The notes under the pieces are model-generated. The model had not been told where the DNA came from, did not search any database, and worked only from the letters and a program-made list of their open reading frames with translations. 64,000 nt of DNA, from the NCBI GenBank assembly GCA_035532275.1, contig DATKRG010000383.1, positions 23,264-87,263 on the forward strand, read 5' to 3'. The number at the start of each line of letters is the position of its first letter. The first letter of the stretch is position 1. Positions 27,452 through 35,976 of this stretch are shown here, in pieces. This stretch comes from UBA9676 sp035532275. Its GTDB lineage: Bacteria; Actinomycetota; Actinomycetes; Streptosporangiales; Streptosporangiaceae. The position numbers and the translations under genes are program-made.

Positions 27452-27829
27452 TGTCCACTCCCGATGTCACGGCGCGGCCGTACTCGGGCCGGTTTCGCGG
27501 CGCGGGGCGGCCTCGCGTCGTCCGGTCGAATGTACGCAGCGCGGGCCCCACCAGCGCAGTCACATGAACCGGCGACGCCGCCCCACCGACTCGACGGCGG
27601 GAGTTGTCCTGACAGCTAGTGTCCCTCGCCCGAAATTACCTAACATGTCCCCGATTAGCGCGACCTGCGAGGAAGGTTAGGGCCACCAATGATGGGCCAG
27701 GAGCCCGTAGCCACGTGAATCAATCAACTGACATTCCGATCGGTGTGCTGGGGGACACCGTTCCCGGAGCTTGTCGGCATCTGGAGCCGCCCGGACCCGG
27801 TCCGGCTCCGCCGCCGGGACCATGTTCGG
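27452..27829. promoter_or_regulatory. divergent intergenic region between antiporter operon and LuxR regulator
   Basis: About 420 bases (with the repeats that follow) lie between the leftward antiporter operon and the rightward LuxR-type gene. No convincing gene is present. An AT-richer stretch around 27630-27680 (ATTACCTAACATG..., GGTTAGGG) could hold promoters, but I cannot assign -10/-35 boxes. Confidence 0.35.
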
Positions 27830-27856
27830 ACGCTGAATACCTGACGCTGAATACCT
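27830..27856 (+). repeat. 13-base direct repeat upstream of the LuxR-type gene
   Basis: ACGCTGAATACCT occurs twice (27830-27842 and 27844-27856) with a 14-base period, ending 19 bases before the GTG start. Tandem copies so near a start suggest a protein-binding site, perhaps autoregulatory. A related sequence is in the main operon leader at 16889-16903. Confidence 0.6.
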
Positions 27857-27875
27857 CTAACAAGGGGGTGGTGCC

Positions 27876-28535
27876 GTGCTCCGCGCGGATGTGTTGATCA
27901 GCTGCCCGGTCTACCTAGTCGGACTCGTCCAGGTCCTCAACGACGCCGGGATCACCGTCGTCGCGACCCGGACGTCGTCGACGGAGGAACTGTCCTGGCT
28001 CGCCGACGCGGCCGTGTTCGACGCCGACGCCCTGCCCGCGGAGGACGAACTGGACTACGTCACCGAGATGGCCAGGTGCACGCCGGTCCTCGTGCTGGCC
28101 GACAAGTGGTCGCTCCCCGCCGACGAGTACATCCGGGCCGGCGCCAACGGCGTGATCCGCCGCGAGGAGAGCGTGGAGAACCTCGTCGAGGCGCTCCGCA
28201 TGGTGACGATCGGCGCCCAGGTCATCCCGCAAGGCGAGGCCGCTCCCCCATCGACGGAGCGCGCAGACTCGTTAGGCCCCAACCTGTCCGAACGCGAGGA
28301 GCAGGTGCTCAGCCAGATCGCGCACGGACTGACCCACGGCCAGATAGCCACCCGCCTCGGCATCAGCCCCCACACGGTCGACACCTACGTCAAGCGCATA
28401 CGCGCCAAGCTCGGCGTCGGCAACAAGGCGGAGCTGACCCGCGCCGCCCTGCTGGGCCGCATGGTCACCGCCACCCCGGAGCCGGCCGTCGCGCCCCGCC
28501 GACAGCAGCTGGACCCGCGCCCGCGGACCGTCTGA
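27876..28535 (+). CDS. LuxR-type regulator with degenerate receiver domain
   Basis: A 219-residue NarL/LuxR-type protein. The N-terminal 120 residues resemble a response-regulator receiver (VLNDAGITVVATRTSS, VLVLADKWS, EYIRAGANGVIRREES) but lack a clear phosphorylation aspartate. The C-terminal helix-turn-helix is complete: NLSEREEQVLSQIAHGLTHGQIATRLGISPHTVDTYVKRIRAKLGVGNKAELTRAA. GTG start with AAGGGGG upstream. No kinase is adjacent, so it may respond to a ligand or act constitutively. It marks the right edge of the NRPS cluster and is a candidate cluster regulator. Confidence 0.9.
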   Translation: MLRADVLISCPVYLVGLVQVLNDAGITVVATRTSSTEELSWLADAAVFDADALPAEDELDYVTEMARCTPVLVLADKWSLPADEYIRAGANGVIRREESVENLVEALRMVTIGAQVIPQGEAAPPSTERADSLGPNLSEREEQVLSQIAHGLTHGQIATRLGISPHTVDTYVKRIRAKLGVGNKAELTRAALLGRMVTATPEPAVAPRRQQLDPRPRTV

Positions 28536-28548
28536 GGCAAGGCGACTC

Positions 28549-29389
28549 GTGAGACTCCTGCGAATCGGCGCGCCCGGCGCCGAACGTCCCGCCGTCCTGC
28601 ATACCGACGGAACCCTCTACGACCTCTCCGGCATCGTCCCCGACATCGACGGCGCGCTGTTCGCCGGCGACGGCATCCCCCGCATCACCGCGGCCCTGGC
28701 CGCCGGCACCCTCCCCCCTGCCGCCCCCGGCCAACGCGTCGGCCCGCCGATCGCCCGCCCCGGCAAGGTGATCTGCATCGGCCTGAACTACACGGACCAC
28801 GCCGCCGAGACGAACCGATCGGCACCCGAGCGCCCGGTGGTGTTCCTGAAGGACCCGGCGACAGTCATCGGCCCCGACGACGTCCACATCCCCCGCGACT
28901 CCGTGAAGACGGACTGGGAACTGGAACTGGCCGTGGTCATCGGCACCCGAGCCCGCTACCTGTACTCCCCAGCCGAGTCCCGATCCGCCATCGCCGGCTA
29001 CGCGATGAGCAACGACGTCTCGGAGCGCACGTTCCATGTCCCCCCAATGGGACCTGGGCAAGTCCTGCGAACGCTTCAACCCCCTGGGCCCCTGGCTGGT
29101 CACGCCCGACGAGCTCCCCGACCCCCACACCCTCCCGATGCGCCTGTCCGTCAACGGCACCCCCCGCCAGACCAGCACCACCGCGAACATGATCTTCCCC
29201 GTAGACCACCTGATCTGGTACCTGAGCCAGTACATGGTCCTGGAACCCGGCGACCTGATCAACACCGGCACCCCCGCCGGCGTAGCCCTCAGCCTCCCCG
29301 ACCACCCGTACCTACGCGCCGGCGACCGGATCGAGACGGAGATCGAGGGCCTCGGCCGCGCCGCGCAGACTTTCGTTCCCGCGCCCTAG
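28549..29389 (+). pseudogene. fumarylacetoacetate hydrolase family protein, frameshifted
   Basis: The family (FAHD-type hydrolases and decarboxylases of small dicarboxylic or keto acids) is clear. The first part has KVICIGLNYTDHAAE, PVVFLKDPATVIGPDD, WELELAVVIG and GYAMSNDVSERTFH. It continues in a second frame: QWDLGKSCERFNPLGPWLV, VNGTPRQTSTT, MIFPVDHLIWYLSQ, LEPGDLINTGTPAGV and EIEGLGRAAQ. The frame changes at a run of six C residues (29040-29045); removing one C restores a continuous protein of about 280 residues. This may be a true mutation or an assembly indel. GTG start 13 bases after the LuxR gene. The stop codon lies within the first bases of an IS982 end. Confidence 0.8.
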
Positions 29390-29446
29390 ACGACCTATTC
29401 CAAGGGATGTGGGCGGAGACGGGGCGAGGGCGTCCAAGATCGGTTT

Positions 29447-29916
29447 GTGACGACAGACCGGGATGCCCTCGCTACCGCACTGTACGTGAGAACCGATGAC
29501 CTGCTGAAGGGATCGCCGCAGCTGGCGCCGTGGCGGCCGGTGACCGGCATCAGCCCGCGGCTCAGCGACGCGGAGCTGATCACCCTGGCAGTAATGCAGG
29601 CGCTGCTCGGTTTCACCTCCGAGGCGCGGTGGCTGCGGCACGCACGCGCGCATCTGGGGCACCTGTTCCCCTATCTGCCCCAGCAGCCGGGTGACAGCAA
29701 GCGGCTGCGCCGGGCGGCGTTGCTGATCCGGCGCTGCATCCGGGTGCTCGCCGCCGACACCACCGTGTGGTCCGACGACGTGTGGGTTGTGGATTCCACG
29801 CCGGTGGAGTGCGGCCGTTCCCGGGAGACGGTCAAGCGCTCGGACCTGGCCGGATGGGCCGAGTACGGGTACTGCGCCTCTCACTCGCGGTTCTTCTGGG
29901 GGCTGCGGAGTCCCGT
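29447..29916 (+). pseudogene. IS982-family transposase, 3' truncated
   Basis: The first about 155 residues of an IS982 transposase: LATALYVRTDDLL, LSDAELITLAVMQALLGF, HLFPYLPQQPGDSKRLRRAALLIRR, and the first catalytic aspartate in DDVWVVDSTPVECG. It stops after ASHSRFFWGLR, where an unrelated sequence begins near 29916. The element's left end is probably near 29385, where CCTAGACGA matches the terminal repeat of the IS982 derivative at 34665-35246. GTG start. The second half of the gene is missing. Confidence 0.78.
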
Positions 29917-31043
29917 GAGTTCAGCGAAAGTGAAGGTTTCTCGCCGGGAACCCAAGGGTGCTTTGCCGCCAGTGCCATGGGTCGGCCCTTGGGTTCGTGG
30001 TCAATCAGGCCGGCCTTGTTCATGGTCTCGACGTGCGCGGTCTGGGTGTGCAGCGCGCCGGCGGTGATGAGGGTGATGGGGGCATCTTCGCCGTCCTCGT
30101 CGCCGGCGCCGCCGGGGTCGTCCCCGGGACCGTCCTGCTGGCCTGTGCTGGTGGCGAGGCTGGCGAGCAGGTCAGCGAAGCAGGTGATCTCGTTGTGCTT
30201 GGCGTTCACGTCGAGCTGGGCGGCGATGGTGCCGTCGGTCAGGTCGCAGGCGGCCAGCAGGTGCGAGGCGTTGCCCGCGGTGTCCCTGGCGCCCTTGATG
30301 GTCTTGCCGTCGACGGCGTGCTGGCGGACGGTGAGCCGCCCGGCCGCCGATTCCTGGCGCAGCCAGGCGCACAGCGCGGCATCAGCCTGGTGAGCGTCGA
30401 TGCTGTTGACCGCGCGCTTGATGGTGCCGCGCCTGCCTTTCATCAGCTGGGGGGAGTCGAAGGCCCCGGCCAGCAGGCCGGGCAGGCCCGCGGTCGCGGT
30501 CGTGCCGAGCCCGCGCAGCCAGTACTGCTTCGGGGCGCCGTGGAACACGTAGTCCGAGCGGCCGCGGGCCCGGGAGTACCCGGCGGTGAGCCCGATACCG
30601 GTGAACCCGGCCGCGGCGTACACGGTGCCCGGGCCGTGCTCAGGATCGGTGAAGGTCTCCACCGCCGCCAGCCGCTGCCCGAAGGCGGCCAGGTGGTCGG
30701 CGGGCAGGCGGCGCAGCATCCCCGCCAGCGCCGCCGACGCCAGGTTGGGCCGGCGCCCGGCCGGCAGCACGCACAGCCGCTGGTTGCCCGCCACCGCGCC
30801 CAGCCGGCCAGCGCGCTGCTCATCGTCCCAGCCCAGGAACTCCTCCCGGGGCCGGCATCTGCGCACCGCCGCGCCGAAGGTGGCCAGCACCACCGGCTGG
30901 CCGCCCAGCGACGCCACATAGCGCAGCAACCGGGCCGAGCCGCGCGGCCCGAGATAGTGGTGGGCGGCCAGCAGCGCGTTGAACCAGCTCACCTCACCGG
31001 GAGCGGCCAGGCGCACATCAAGACCAGCGAACGACACGCACAA
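29917..31043 (-). pseudogene. ISAs1-family transposase with DruA-like (DUF4338) N-terminal domain, 3' truncated
   Basis: Leftward reading frame of up to 403 residues. Residues about 15-175 match the DUF4338/DruA domain: WFNALLAAHHYLGPRGSARLLRYVA, GWDDEQRAGRL, PNLASAALAGMLRRLPADH, VETFTDPEHGPGTVY. After a linker comes the ISAs1 DDE core: RQHAVDGKTIKGARD, HLLAACDLTDG, NEITCFADLLASL, LITAGALHTQTAHVE. The remaining core and C-terminus are lost at the junction with the IS982 remnant. The start is probably TTG at 31043 or a nearby GTG. DUF4338 was named from the Druantia defence protein DruA, and this is a transposon-linked form; a defence role is not implied. Confidence 0.7.
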
Positions 31044-31129
31044 CCCGTAGCACGAGGCCCTTCAGGTTGTTAAGCCGCCCTTATCCGGCCAGGTCACAGC
31101 CATGATCACGCGACTTTGACCTCAGCCTT

Positions 31130-31300
31130 GGGATCGCCACCTGGATCGCCGACTTCTACAACACCAGGCGGCGGCACAGCGCGGACGGCGACCTGCCACC
31201 GATCGAGTTCGAACGAATCATGTGCGAGAAGCGGCAGCAGTACCAGAACACCACCATCCAAGATCAAGCCGCACAGCGGAAGCCTTCACGCTACGAGGGG
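31130..31300 (+). pseudogene. IS3-family transposase, C-terminal fragment
   Basis: An in-frame stretch reads WIADFYNTRRRHSADGDLP, PIEFERIMCEKRQQ, the typical end of IS3-type integrase-core transposases, where FYNxRRxHS is the signature. The rest of the gene is missing on the left. Only the last roughly 55 codons are recognisable. Confidence 0.72.
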
Positions 31301-31601
31301 ATGGACATCCTTGAACTCACCATTTTCGCGCGCTTTCGCCACCCAGGGCGCGCTCCTCGACTGGTGACCTGGCTGCCCGCCACCCCCGCTTTGTGTGACA
31401 TCACGCCGTCGGGCCGCTCCGGTAGCGTCAGCGAAGACCCGGTACCCGACCGGTGGCTCCGCGTCGATGGCACGGACCGGTCGAACGAGGCAACGTGACG
31501 CTGGCCGACGATCCCGAGGGGGGATACCTGGCACCGGCCAGTCGCCGATGGGTCGACGTCATCTTCTCTGTTTAGAAGGTACGCATAGTCAGGAGGTACG
31601 C
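31301..31601. other. non-coding stretch between IS3 remnant and LVIVD gene
   Basis: No gene recognised. It probably contains the promoter of the LVIVD/PA-domain gene. A short direct repeat, AGGTACGCAT, occurs at about 31578 and 31595 immediately before the start; the second copy forms part of the AGGAGG ribosome site. Confidence 0.4.
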
Positions 31602-33410
31602 ATGACCGGCACGGGTGTGGTCCACGGCGACCAGCACGGGCTTAACGAAGGCCACCTGCCGCCCGTCTCGTACGGGGTGAGGCTGGTGGGTAAGGCCCAG
31701 GTCACCAACCCGTCGGGGGCGGGCCTCGAGCGTCACATCGCGGACGTGGCCGCGTACGGCAACTACGCGTTCCTCACGGCGTACCGGGAGCCGACGTGTG
31801 AGCGGACCGGCGCTTACATCATCAACATCAGCAATCCGAAGGCACCCTTCGAGGTCCAGAGCGCGTTCATGGAGACCACGCCGGGCAACTACGCCGGCGA
31901 GGGTCCGAGCGTGATCGAGATCCACAACAAGTACTTCAGTGGTGCGCTGTTCATACACGGAAACGAGATCTACGCCCAGGCCGATGCGCCCGACCCGACC
32001 GGGCCGCACCAGCGGGGCGGCATCAATATCTGGAACATTTCCGACCCGGAGCACCCCCAGCTCTTGGCCGCCCACGCCGGCGACTACACGGGTCCGGATG
32101 GTGAGGCCGAGTCCCATGCCTTGGCGGTGTACTACACGTTCGCCTGGACCAACAGCTTCACCGGCCGCACCTACGTTGGCCTCGTAACCGATAAACCCAC
32201 CACTGATATCGGCATCATGGACATCACCGACCCCCGTAACCCGGTTATGGTCAACGCCCTCGACCTGAGGGTGGCGCCGTTCAGCGTTACCCAGGACACT
32301 TCGAAGGGCCTCACCTCGGTGTTTGCGCACGCCATCAAGGTGCGTCCGGGCGGCCACCGGTACGTCATGAACGCGACGTACTGGGACGGCGGGTACGTGC
32401 TGCTCGACGTGACCGACCCGACGCCGGGCAACGTCTCGTTGATCGCCCAAACCGACTACGCCGAATTTGACGAGGAGCGGGCAAAGCGCGGGCAACAGAT
32501 CTCGCCGGAGGGCAACGCCGAACATTCCGAGCTCTCGCCCGACGCCGAGTACCTGGTGGGCGCCGACGAGGACTTCGATCCGTATCGCCTGCTCGGCGCG
32601 ATCACGTCGGGTCCGCACGCCGGCACGGAGTACATCGCGACATGGAGCCCGGATACGGCACCGGTCAATGCCGACACCACAATCTCCGGTACGCCGACCT
32701 ACGTCGGCTTCGGATGCCCGGGGACGGTGCAGCCCGGTCACGGGATCGCGCTCATCGAGCGTGACGTCTCGATCCTAACCGGCGGGTCGGCCGAAGGGTG
32801 CACGTTCCAGGAGAAGCTGGACACCATCGCCGCGGCCGGCTATGACGCGGGCATCGTGTTCAACCACCAGGGGCCGGACGGCCTCCAACAGTTCCCCACG
32901 TCGGCCAAAGGAACGATTCCGTTCATGTTCGTCAACCGCCTGACGGGTCTGCAACTGCTCGGGGTGCCCGGCGTGACCGAGGCGACGGCCTGCATGACCG
33001 CGACGCCGGCCACGCCGGCCGTCTCCGCGACCGATATCAAGGCGGTGTTCGACGGTTGGGGTTACATCCGGCTGTTCAAGACGGACATCCCGGGCCGCGC
33101 CGGCACCGGCTCGATCACTCAGATCGACACGTATGCAATCCCTGAGTCGCAGGACCCGAGGTTCGCATCCGGCTTCGGCGACCTCTCGGCGTCCCACGTG
33201 GCGATCGACCCAGATCGCAAGCTGGTGTACGCCACCTTCTACGCGGGCGGGTTGCGGGTGCTGAGCTACGGCAGGGGCGGTCTGCAGGAGGTCGGCGCCT
33301 TCTGCGAGCCCGGCAACGACTTCTTGGGCGTCGAGATCCACAAGATCGGCGAGAAGAACTATGTCCTGGTCAGTGACCGGAACTTCGGTCTCTACATCTT
33401 CGACGTCTGA
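31602..33410 (+). CDS. LVIVD-repeat beta-propeller protein with PA-domain insertion
   Basis: A 602-residue intact gene behind a strong AGGAGG site. Repeated blades of the LVIVD type are visible: HIADVAAYGNYAFLTAY, GAYIINISNPKAPF, GGINIWNISDPEHPQLL, IGIMDITDPRNPVMVNAL, GGYVLLDVTDPTPG. Residues about 385-455 form a protease-associated (PA) domain (DTIAAAGYDAGIVFNHQG, IPFMFVNRLTGLQLL). The C-terminal part returns to the propeller (VYATFYAGGLRVLSYG, NFGLYIFDV). Many relatives are exported, but no signal peptide or membrane segment is visible here. Its codons are less GC-biased than both flanks, and it lies between transposase remnants, so horizontal acquisition is likely. Function unknown. Confidence 0.87.
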   Translation: MTGTGVVHGDQHGLNEGHLPPVSYGVRLVGKAQVTNPSGAGLERHIADVAAYGNYAFLTAYREPTCERTGAYIINISNPKAPFEVQSAFMETTPGNYAGEGPSVIEIHNKYFSGALFIHGNEIYAQADAPDPTGPHQRGGINIWNISDPEHPQLLAAHAGDYTGPDGEAESHALAVYYTFAWTNSFTGRTYVGLVTDKPTTDIGIMDITDPRNPVMVNALDLRVAPFSVTQDTSKGLTSVFAHAIKVRPGGHRYVMNATYWDGGYVLLDVTDPTPGNVSLIAQTDYAEFDEERAKRGQQISPEGNAEHSELSPDAEYLVGADEDFDPYRLLGAITSGPHAGTEYIATWSPDTAPVNADTTISGTPTYVGFGCPGTVQPGHGIALIERDVSILTGGSAEGCTFQEKLDTIAAAGYDAGIVFNHQGPDGLQQFPTSAKGTIPFMFVNRLTGLQLLGVPGVTEATACMTATPATPAVSATDIKAVFDGWGYIRLFKTDIPGRAGTGSITQIDTYAIPESQDPRFASGFGDLSASHVAIDPDRKLVYATFYAGGLRVLSYGRGGLQEVGAFCEPGNDFLGVEIHKIGEKNYVLVSDRNFGLYIFDV

Positions 33411-33597
33411 TCACGCACCGAGCACGCGCTGGTGGCGGGCCCCAACCCTGTCTTTTCACCGGGGTCTGTGGGCTGACCGGCGTGCCTGAACGGGAAAGTG
33501 CTCCTGAACTGGGACGGTAAGGGGTGTTGAGGTCCTTACTGAGCCCAGGTCGAGGAGCACCTTTCGGGGGAACGTTACCGGGTGGTCGCGGGGACTG

Positions 33598-34259
33598 GAA
33601 GTTACAGGCGGCGGCCAGGGGGTCGTGTCGCATGCCGGGCTGGCGCTGCTGCGGTACCTGGCGGACAAGACCGGGCTGACCGGCGGCTTGCCGGGGGCGC
33701 TGGCATCGCCGCGGATCTTGGTGCATGACCGGGGCCGGGTGCTGGCGGACCTGGCGTGCGCGATCGCTGATGGCGCCCGGGTGATCAGCGATTTCCGGGT
33801 GATGGCCGATCAGCGGGAGCTGTTCGGGCTGGTGGCGTCGGTGCCGACGGCGTGGCGGACGCTGAAGGAGGTCGCACGCGGCGGGGTCCGGGCGGACCGG
33901 CGGATCACGCAAGCGGTGAATGCGGCACGGCGGCACGCGTGGGCGCAGGCCGCGGCCCGGCACGGCGGGCTGCCGGGGGTGCGGCTGGCCGATAGGACGC
34001 TGGAAGGGGTGACCTGCATCAGGCTGGATGCCACGGTCACGTTCGCGCACTCGGACAAGGAACTCGCTGAGGCCAACTTCAAGGGCTATGGGCATCACCC
34101 GCTGCTGGCGTACTGCGATAACACTGGCGGCGAGCCGCTGGCCTGGATGCTGCGGCCCGGCTCGGCCGGATCGAACACGGCCGCTGATCACCTGGCCCTC
34201 ACAGACGCCGCGATCGCCGCGCTCCCGCCGGGCTTCAGGCGGAAGCTGATGATCACGGC
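33598..34259 (+). pseudogene. IS1380-family transposase, truncated
   Basis: The N-terminal half of an IS1380 transposase: VVSHAGLALLRYLADKTGL, LVHDRGRVLADLACAIADGA, ISDFRVMADQRELFGLVASVPTAWRTL, then IRLDATVTFAHSDKE (catalytic aspartate), FKGYGHHPLLAYCDN and MLRPGSAGSNTAADH. The match ends at RRKLMITA, where the sequence becomes unrelated, so the C-terminal catalytic residues are missing. No clear start codon is visible at the left end. Confidence 0.75.
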
Positions 34260-34369
34260 CGTAATCCGGGGTCCATTCGAGTCCGTCGGTTGCGGAGGGT
34301 GAGAGGCCGTTGATCGTGCCGGCGTGTCTGTCGCATGGCGGATGATCTCTGACCGGTACGTCACAGCAC

Positions 34370-34560
34370 GTGACGACTGGTGATGGGGAGTCGTGCCGGG
34401 TGCAGCGTGTCGTGCTGCCGGGCGGCGCGGTGACGTGGACGGTGCTGGACGAGCGCGCGCGGGTGGTCGGCCCGGCGGAGGAGTTTCTGGAGTTCCTGCG
34501 GGTTCAGGCGAGCTCGCCGAACACGGTGAAGTCGCGCACTCGGCATTCAGCCGGTGGATC
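34370..34560 (+). pseudogene. site-specific integrase/recombinase, N-terminal fragment
   Basis: About 60 codons read RVVLPGGAVTWTVLDERA, EEFLEFLRVQASSPNTVKS, resembling the SAM-like N-terminal core-binding domain of tyrosine recombinases found next to transposases. The match ends after SPNTVKSRT with no catalytic domain. The rest of 34303-34664 is non-coding. Confidence 0.5.
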
Positions 34561-34664
34561 CAGGCTGAGCTATCGGGGCCAGCGCTGGCGGGCGGGTCCG
34601 GTCAAGCCTAACCGGTATCCTGCTGGCCCGTGCCGAGGCCGACCGCAGCCCGTAACCGCGATGG

Positions 34665-34685
34665 GGCCTAGACGAGTGATTCCCT
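34665..34685 (+). repeat. left terminal inverted repeat of IS982 derivative
   Basis: Begins GGCCTAGACGAGTGATT and is the exact reverse complement of 35226-35246. The outer CCTAGACGA also appears at 29387, next to the other IS982 remnant. Confidence 0.85.
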
Positions 34686-34691
34686 TTGTCT

Positions 34692-35201
34692 TCAGTGGTC
34701 ATAGGCGATCAGCGACCGGGTGACCGGGGCGCCGGTCTTGTTGTTGTGCCAGATGGCGGTGGCCATGGCCAGGATCCGCTGGGCGATGCGGATGGCGGTG
34801 CCTTCGAAGGTGCGCCCGCCGTGGGCTTCGAGGTCGAGCTGGCCCTTGAGGGTGTCGTTCACCGATTCGATCAGCAGCGCAGCGCGCAGCCGCTTGCTGT
34901 AGCCGGGCTGGTGCGGCAGGTAGGGGAACATGGCCCGCAGGTGGCAGGTGGCGAACCGGATCCACCGGTGCTCGCTGTGAAAGCCCAGCAGCGCCTGCGC
35001 GACCGCCAGGCACACCAGCTCGGACTGGCTGAGGCTGGCCGGGTGACCCGGCCGGCGATCCTTCACCAGCATGTCGCCGGTCTTCACGTACAGTGCGGTA
35101 AGCAGGGTGTCCAGGGCGGCGTCCACGAGGGCCTCCGGGCTCGGCGCCGGGTTAGCAACGCCGATCTTGGACACCCTCCTCATGTTCTGGCAGCAGAACA
35201 C
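34692..35201 (-). pseudogene. IS982-family transposase with large internal deletion
   Basis: A leftward frame of about 169 residues. The first part is an IS982 N-terminus (LDTLLTALYVKTGDMLV, LSQSELVCLAVAQALLGF, MFPYLPHQPGYSKRLRAALL). It passes directly into the family C-terminus (IESVNDTLKGQLDLEAHGG, RILAMATAIWHNNKTG, VTRSLIAYDH). The middle third, holding the catalytic DDE residues, is missing and the two parts are joined in frame near LRAALL-IESVN. Compared with full-length relatives of about 290 residues, this protein cannot catalyse transposition. Confidence 0.82.
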
Positions 35202-35225
35202 CGCAATATCCCCAACCTGATCAAT

Positions 35226-35246
35226 AGGGAATCACTCGTCTAGGCC
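35226..35246 (-). repeat. right terminal inverted repeat of IS982 derivative
   Basis: Begins AGGGAATCACTCGTCTA and exactly mirrors the left end at 34665-34685. Confidence 0.85.
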
Positions 35247-35279
35247 TGCGGGGCCCGGCCGCCCCGCGGCTGCCACGGG

Positions 35280-35948
35280 TCACGTGCCCGCGCCGGTGCG
35301 TTCCAGCACCCGCAGCGAGCCGGTCACGGCCACCTCGGTGAACGCGCCGGAGGCCAGCGCCCGCAGGTAGATCCCGTACGGTGCCTGGCCGCCGTCCGCC
35401 GGGTCAGGGAAGACGTCGTGGATGGCGAGCGCACCGCCTGGTTCGACCCACGGCGCCCAGCCCTCGTAGTCGGCCGTGGCGGCCGCCTCGGTGTGCCCGC
35501 CGTCGATGAACAGCAACCCGAGCCGGGTGCCCCACAGCCGTGCCACCTGCGCTGACCTGCCCACGATGACGACCACGTCCGGCTCCACCCCGGCCGCGCC
35601 CAGGGTGGCGCGCAGGTGCGGCAAGGTGTCGAGCAGCCCGGTGCGGGGATCCACCAGCGCTGGGTCGTGGTACTCCCAGCCCGGCTGGTTCTCCTCCGAG
35701 CCGTGGTGGTGATCCACGGTGATCACCATCTGGCCGGCCTGGCGGGCCGCCGCCGCCAGGTAGATCGTGGACTTCCCGCAATAGGTGCCGACTTCCAGCA
35801 CCGGCCCGGCCTGGGCGTACGCCGCCGCCGCCTGGTAGAGCGCGAGCCCTTCCGCGGGCGGCATGAACCCGGTCGCCGCCTCGGCGGCCTGCCGCAGTGC
35901 GTCAGGCATAGGCGGGGCTGGCGCGGTCCGGGCACTGGTGTCGTCCAT
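35280..35948 (-). CDS. class I SAM-dependent methyltransferase-like protein
   Basis: About 222 residues. The Rossmann core is visible: PVLEVGTYCGKSTIYLA (glycine-rich SAM loop) near residue 50, VITVDHHHGSEENQP, LLFIDGGHTEAAATADY and GGALAIHDVFPDP. It resembles the methyltransferase-24 type (CmcI-like) group; substrate unknown. The start is ambiguous (35948 or 35957); AGGA precedes 35948. It is divergent from the ferredoxin gene with less than 30 bases between starts, so one of the two transcripts must be leaderless or begin inside the other gene's 5' region. Confidence 0.82.
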   Translation of the reverse strand: MDDTSARTAPAPPMPDALRQAAEAATGFMPPAEGLALYQAAAAYAQAGPVLEVGTYCGKSTIYLAAAARQAGQMVITVDHHHGSEENQPGWEYHDPALVDPRTGLLDTLPHLRATLGAAGVEPDVVVIVGRSAQVARLWGTRLGLLFIDGGHTEAAATADYEGWAPWVEPGGALAIHDVFPDPADGGQAPYGIYLRALASGAFTEVAVTGSLRVLERTGAGT

Positions 35949-35976
35949 CGTCTGCATCCTGAGGAGAATGGGCGGT

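Larger units (their letters stand above)
34665..35246. mobile_element. internally deleted IS982 derivative (MITE-like) with intact ends
   Basis: A 582-base element bounded by perfect 21-base inverted repeats (34665-34685 and 35226-35246). Inside is a leftward, shortened IS982 transposase. With both ends kept and the catalytic centre deleted, it is a non-autonomous unit that a full-length IS982 transposase could in principle move. It lies at the junction between the accessory island and the ordinary chromosome on the right. I could not identify target-site duplications by eye. Confidence 0.82.

Noticed and set aside
29917..31043. A Druantia anti-phage defence system
   Set aside because: The DruA-like domain is fused to an ISAs1 transposase and no DruB-E-like helicase genes are nearby.
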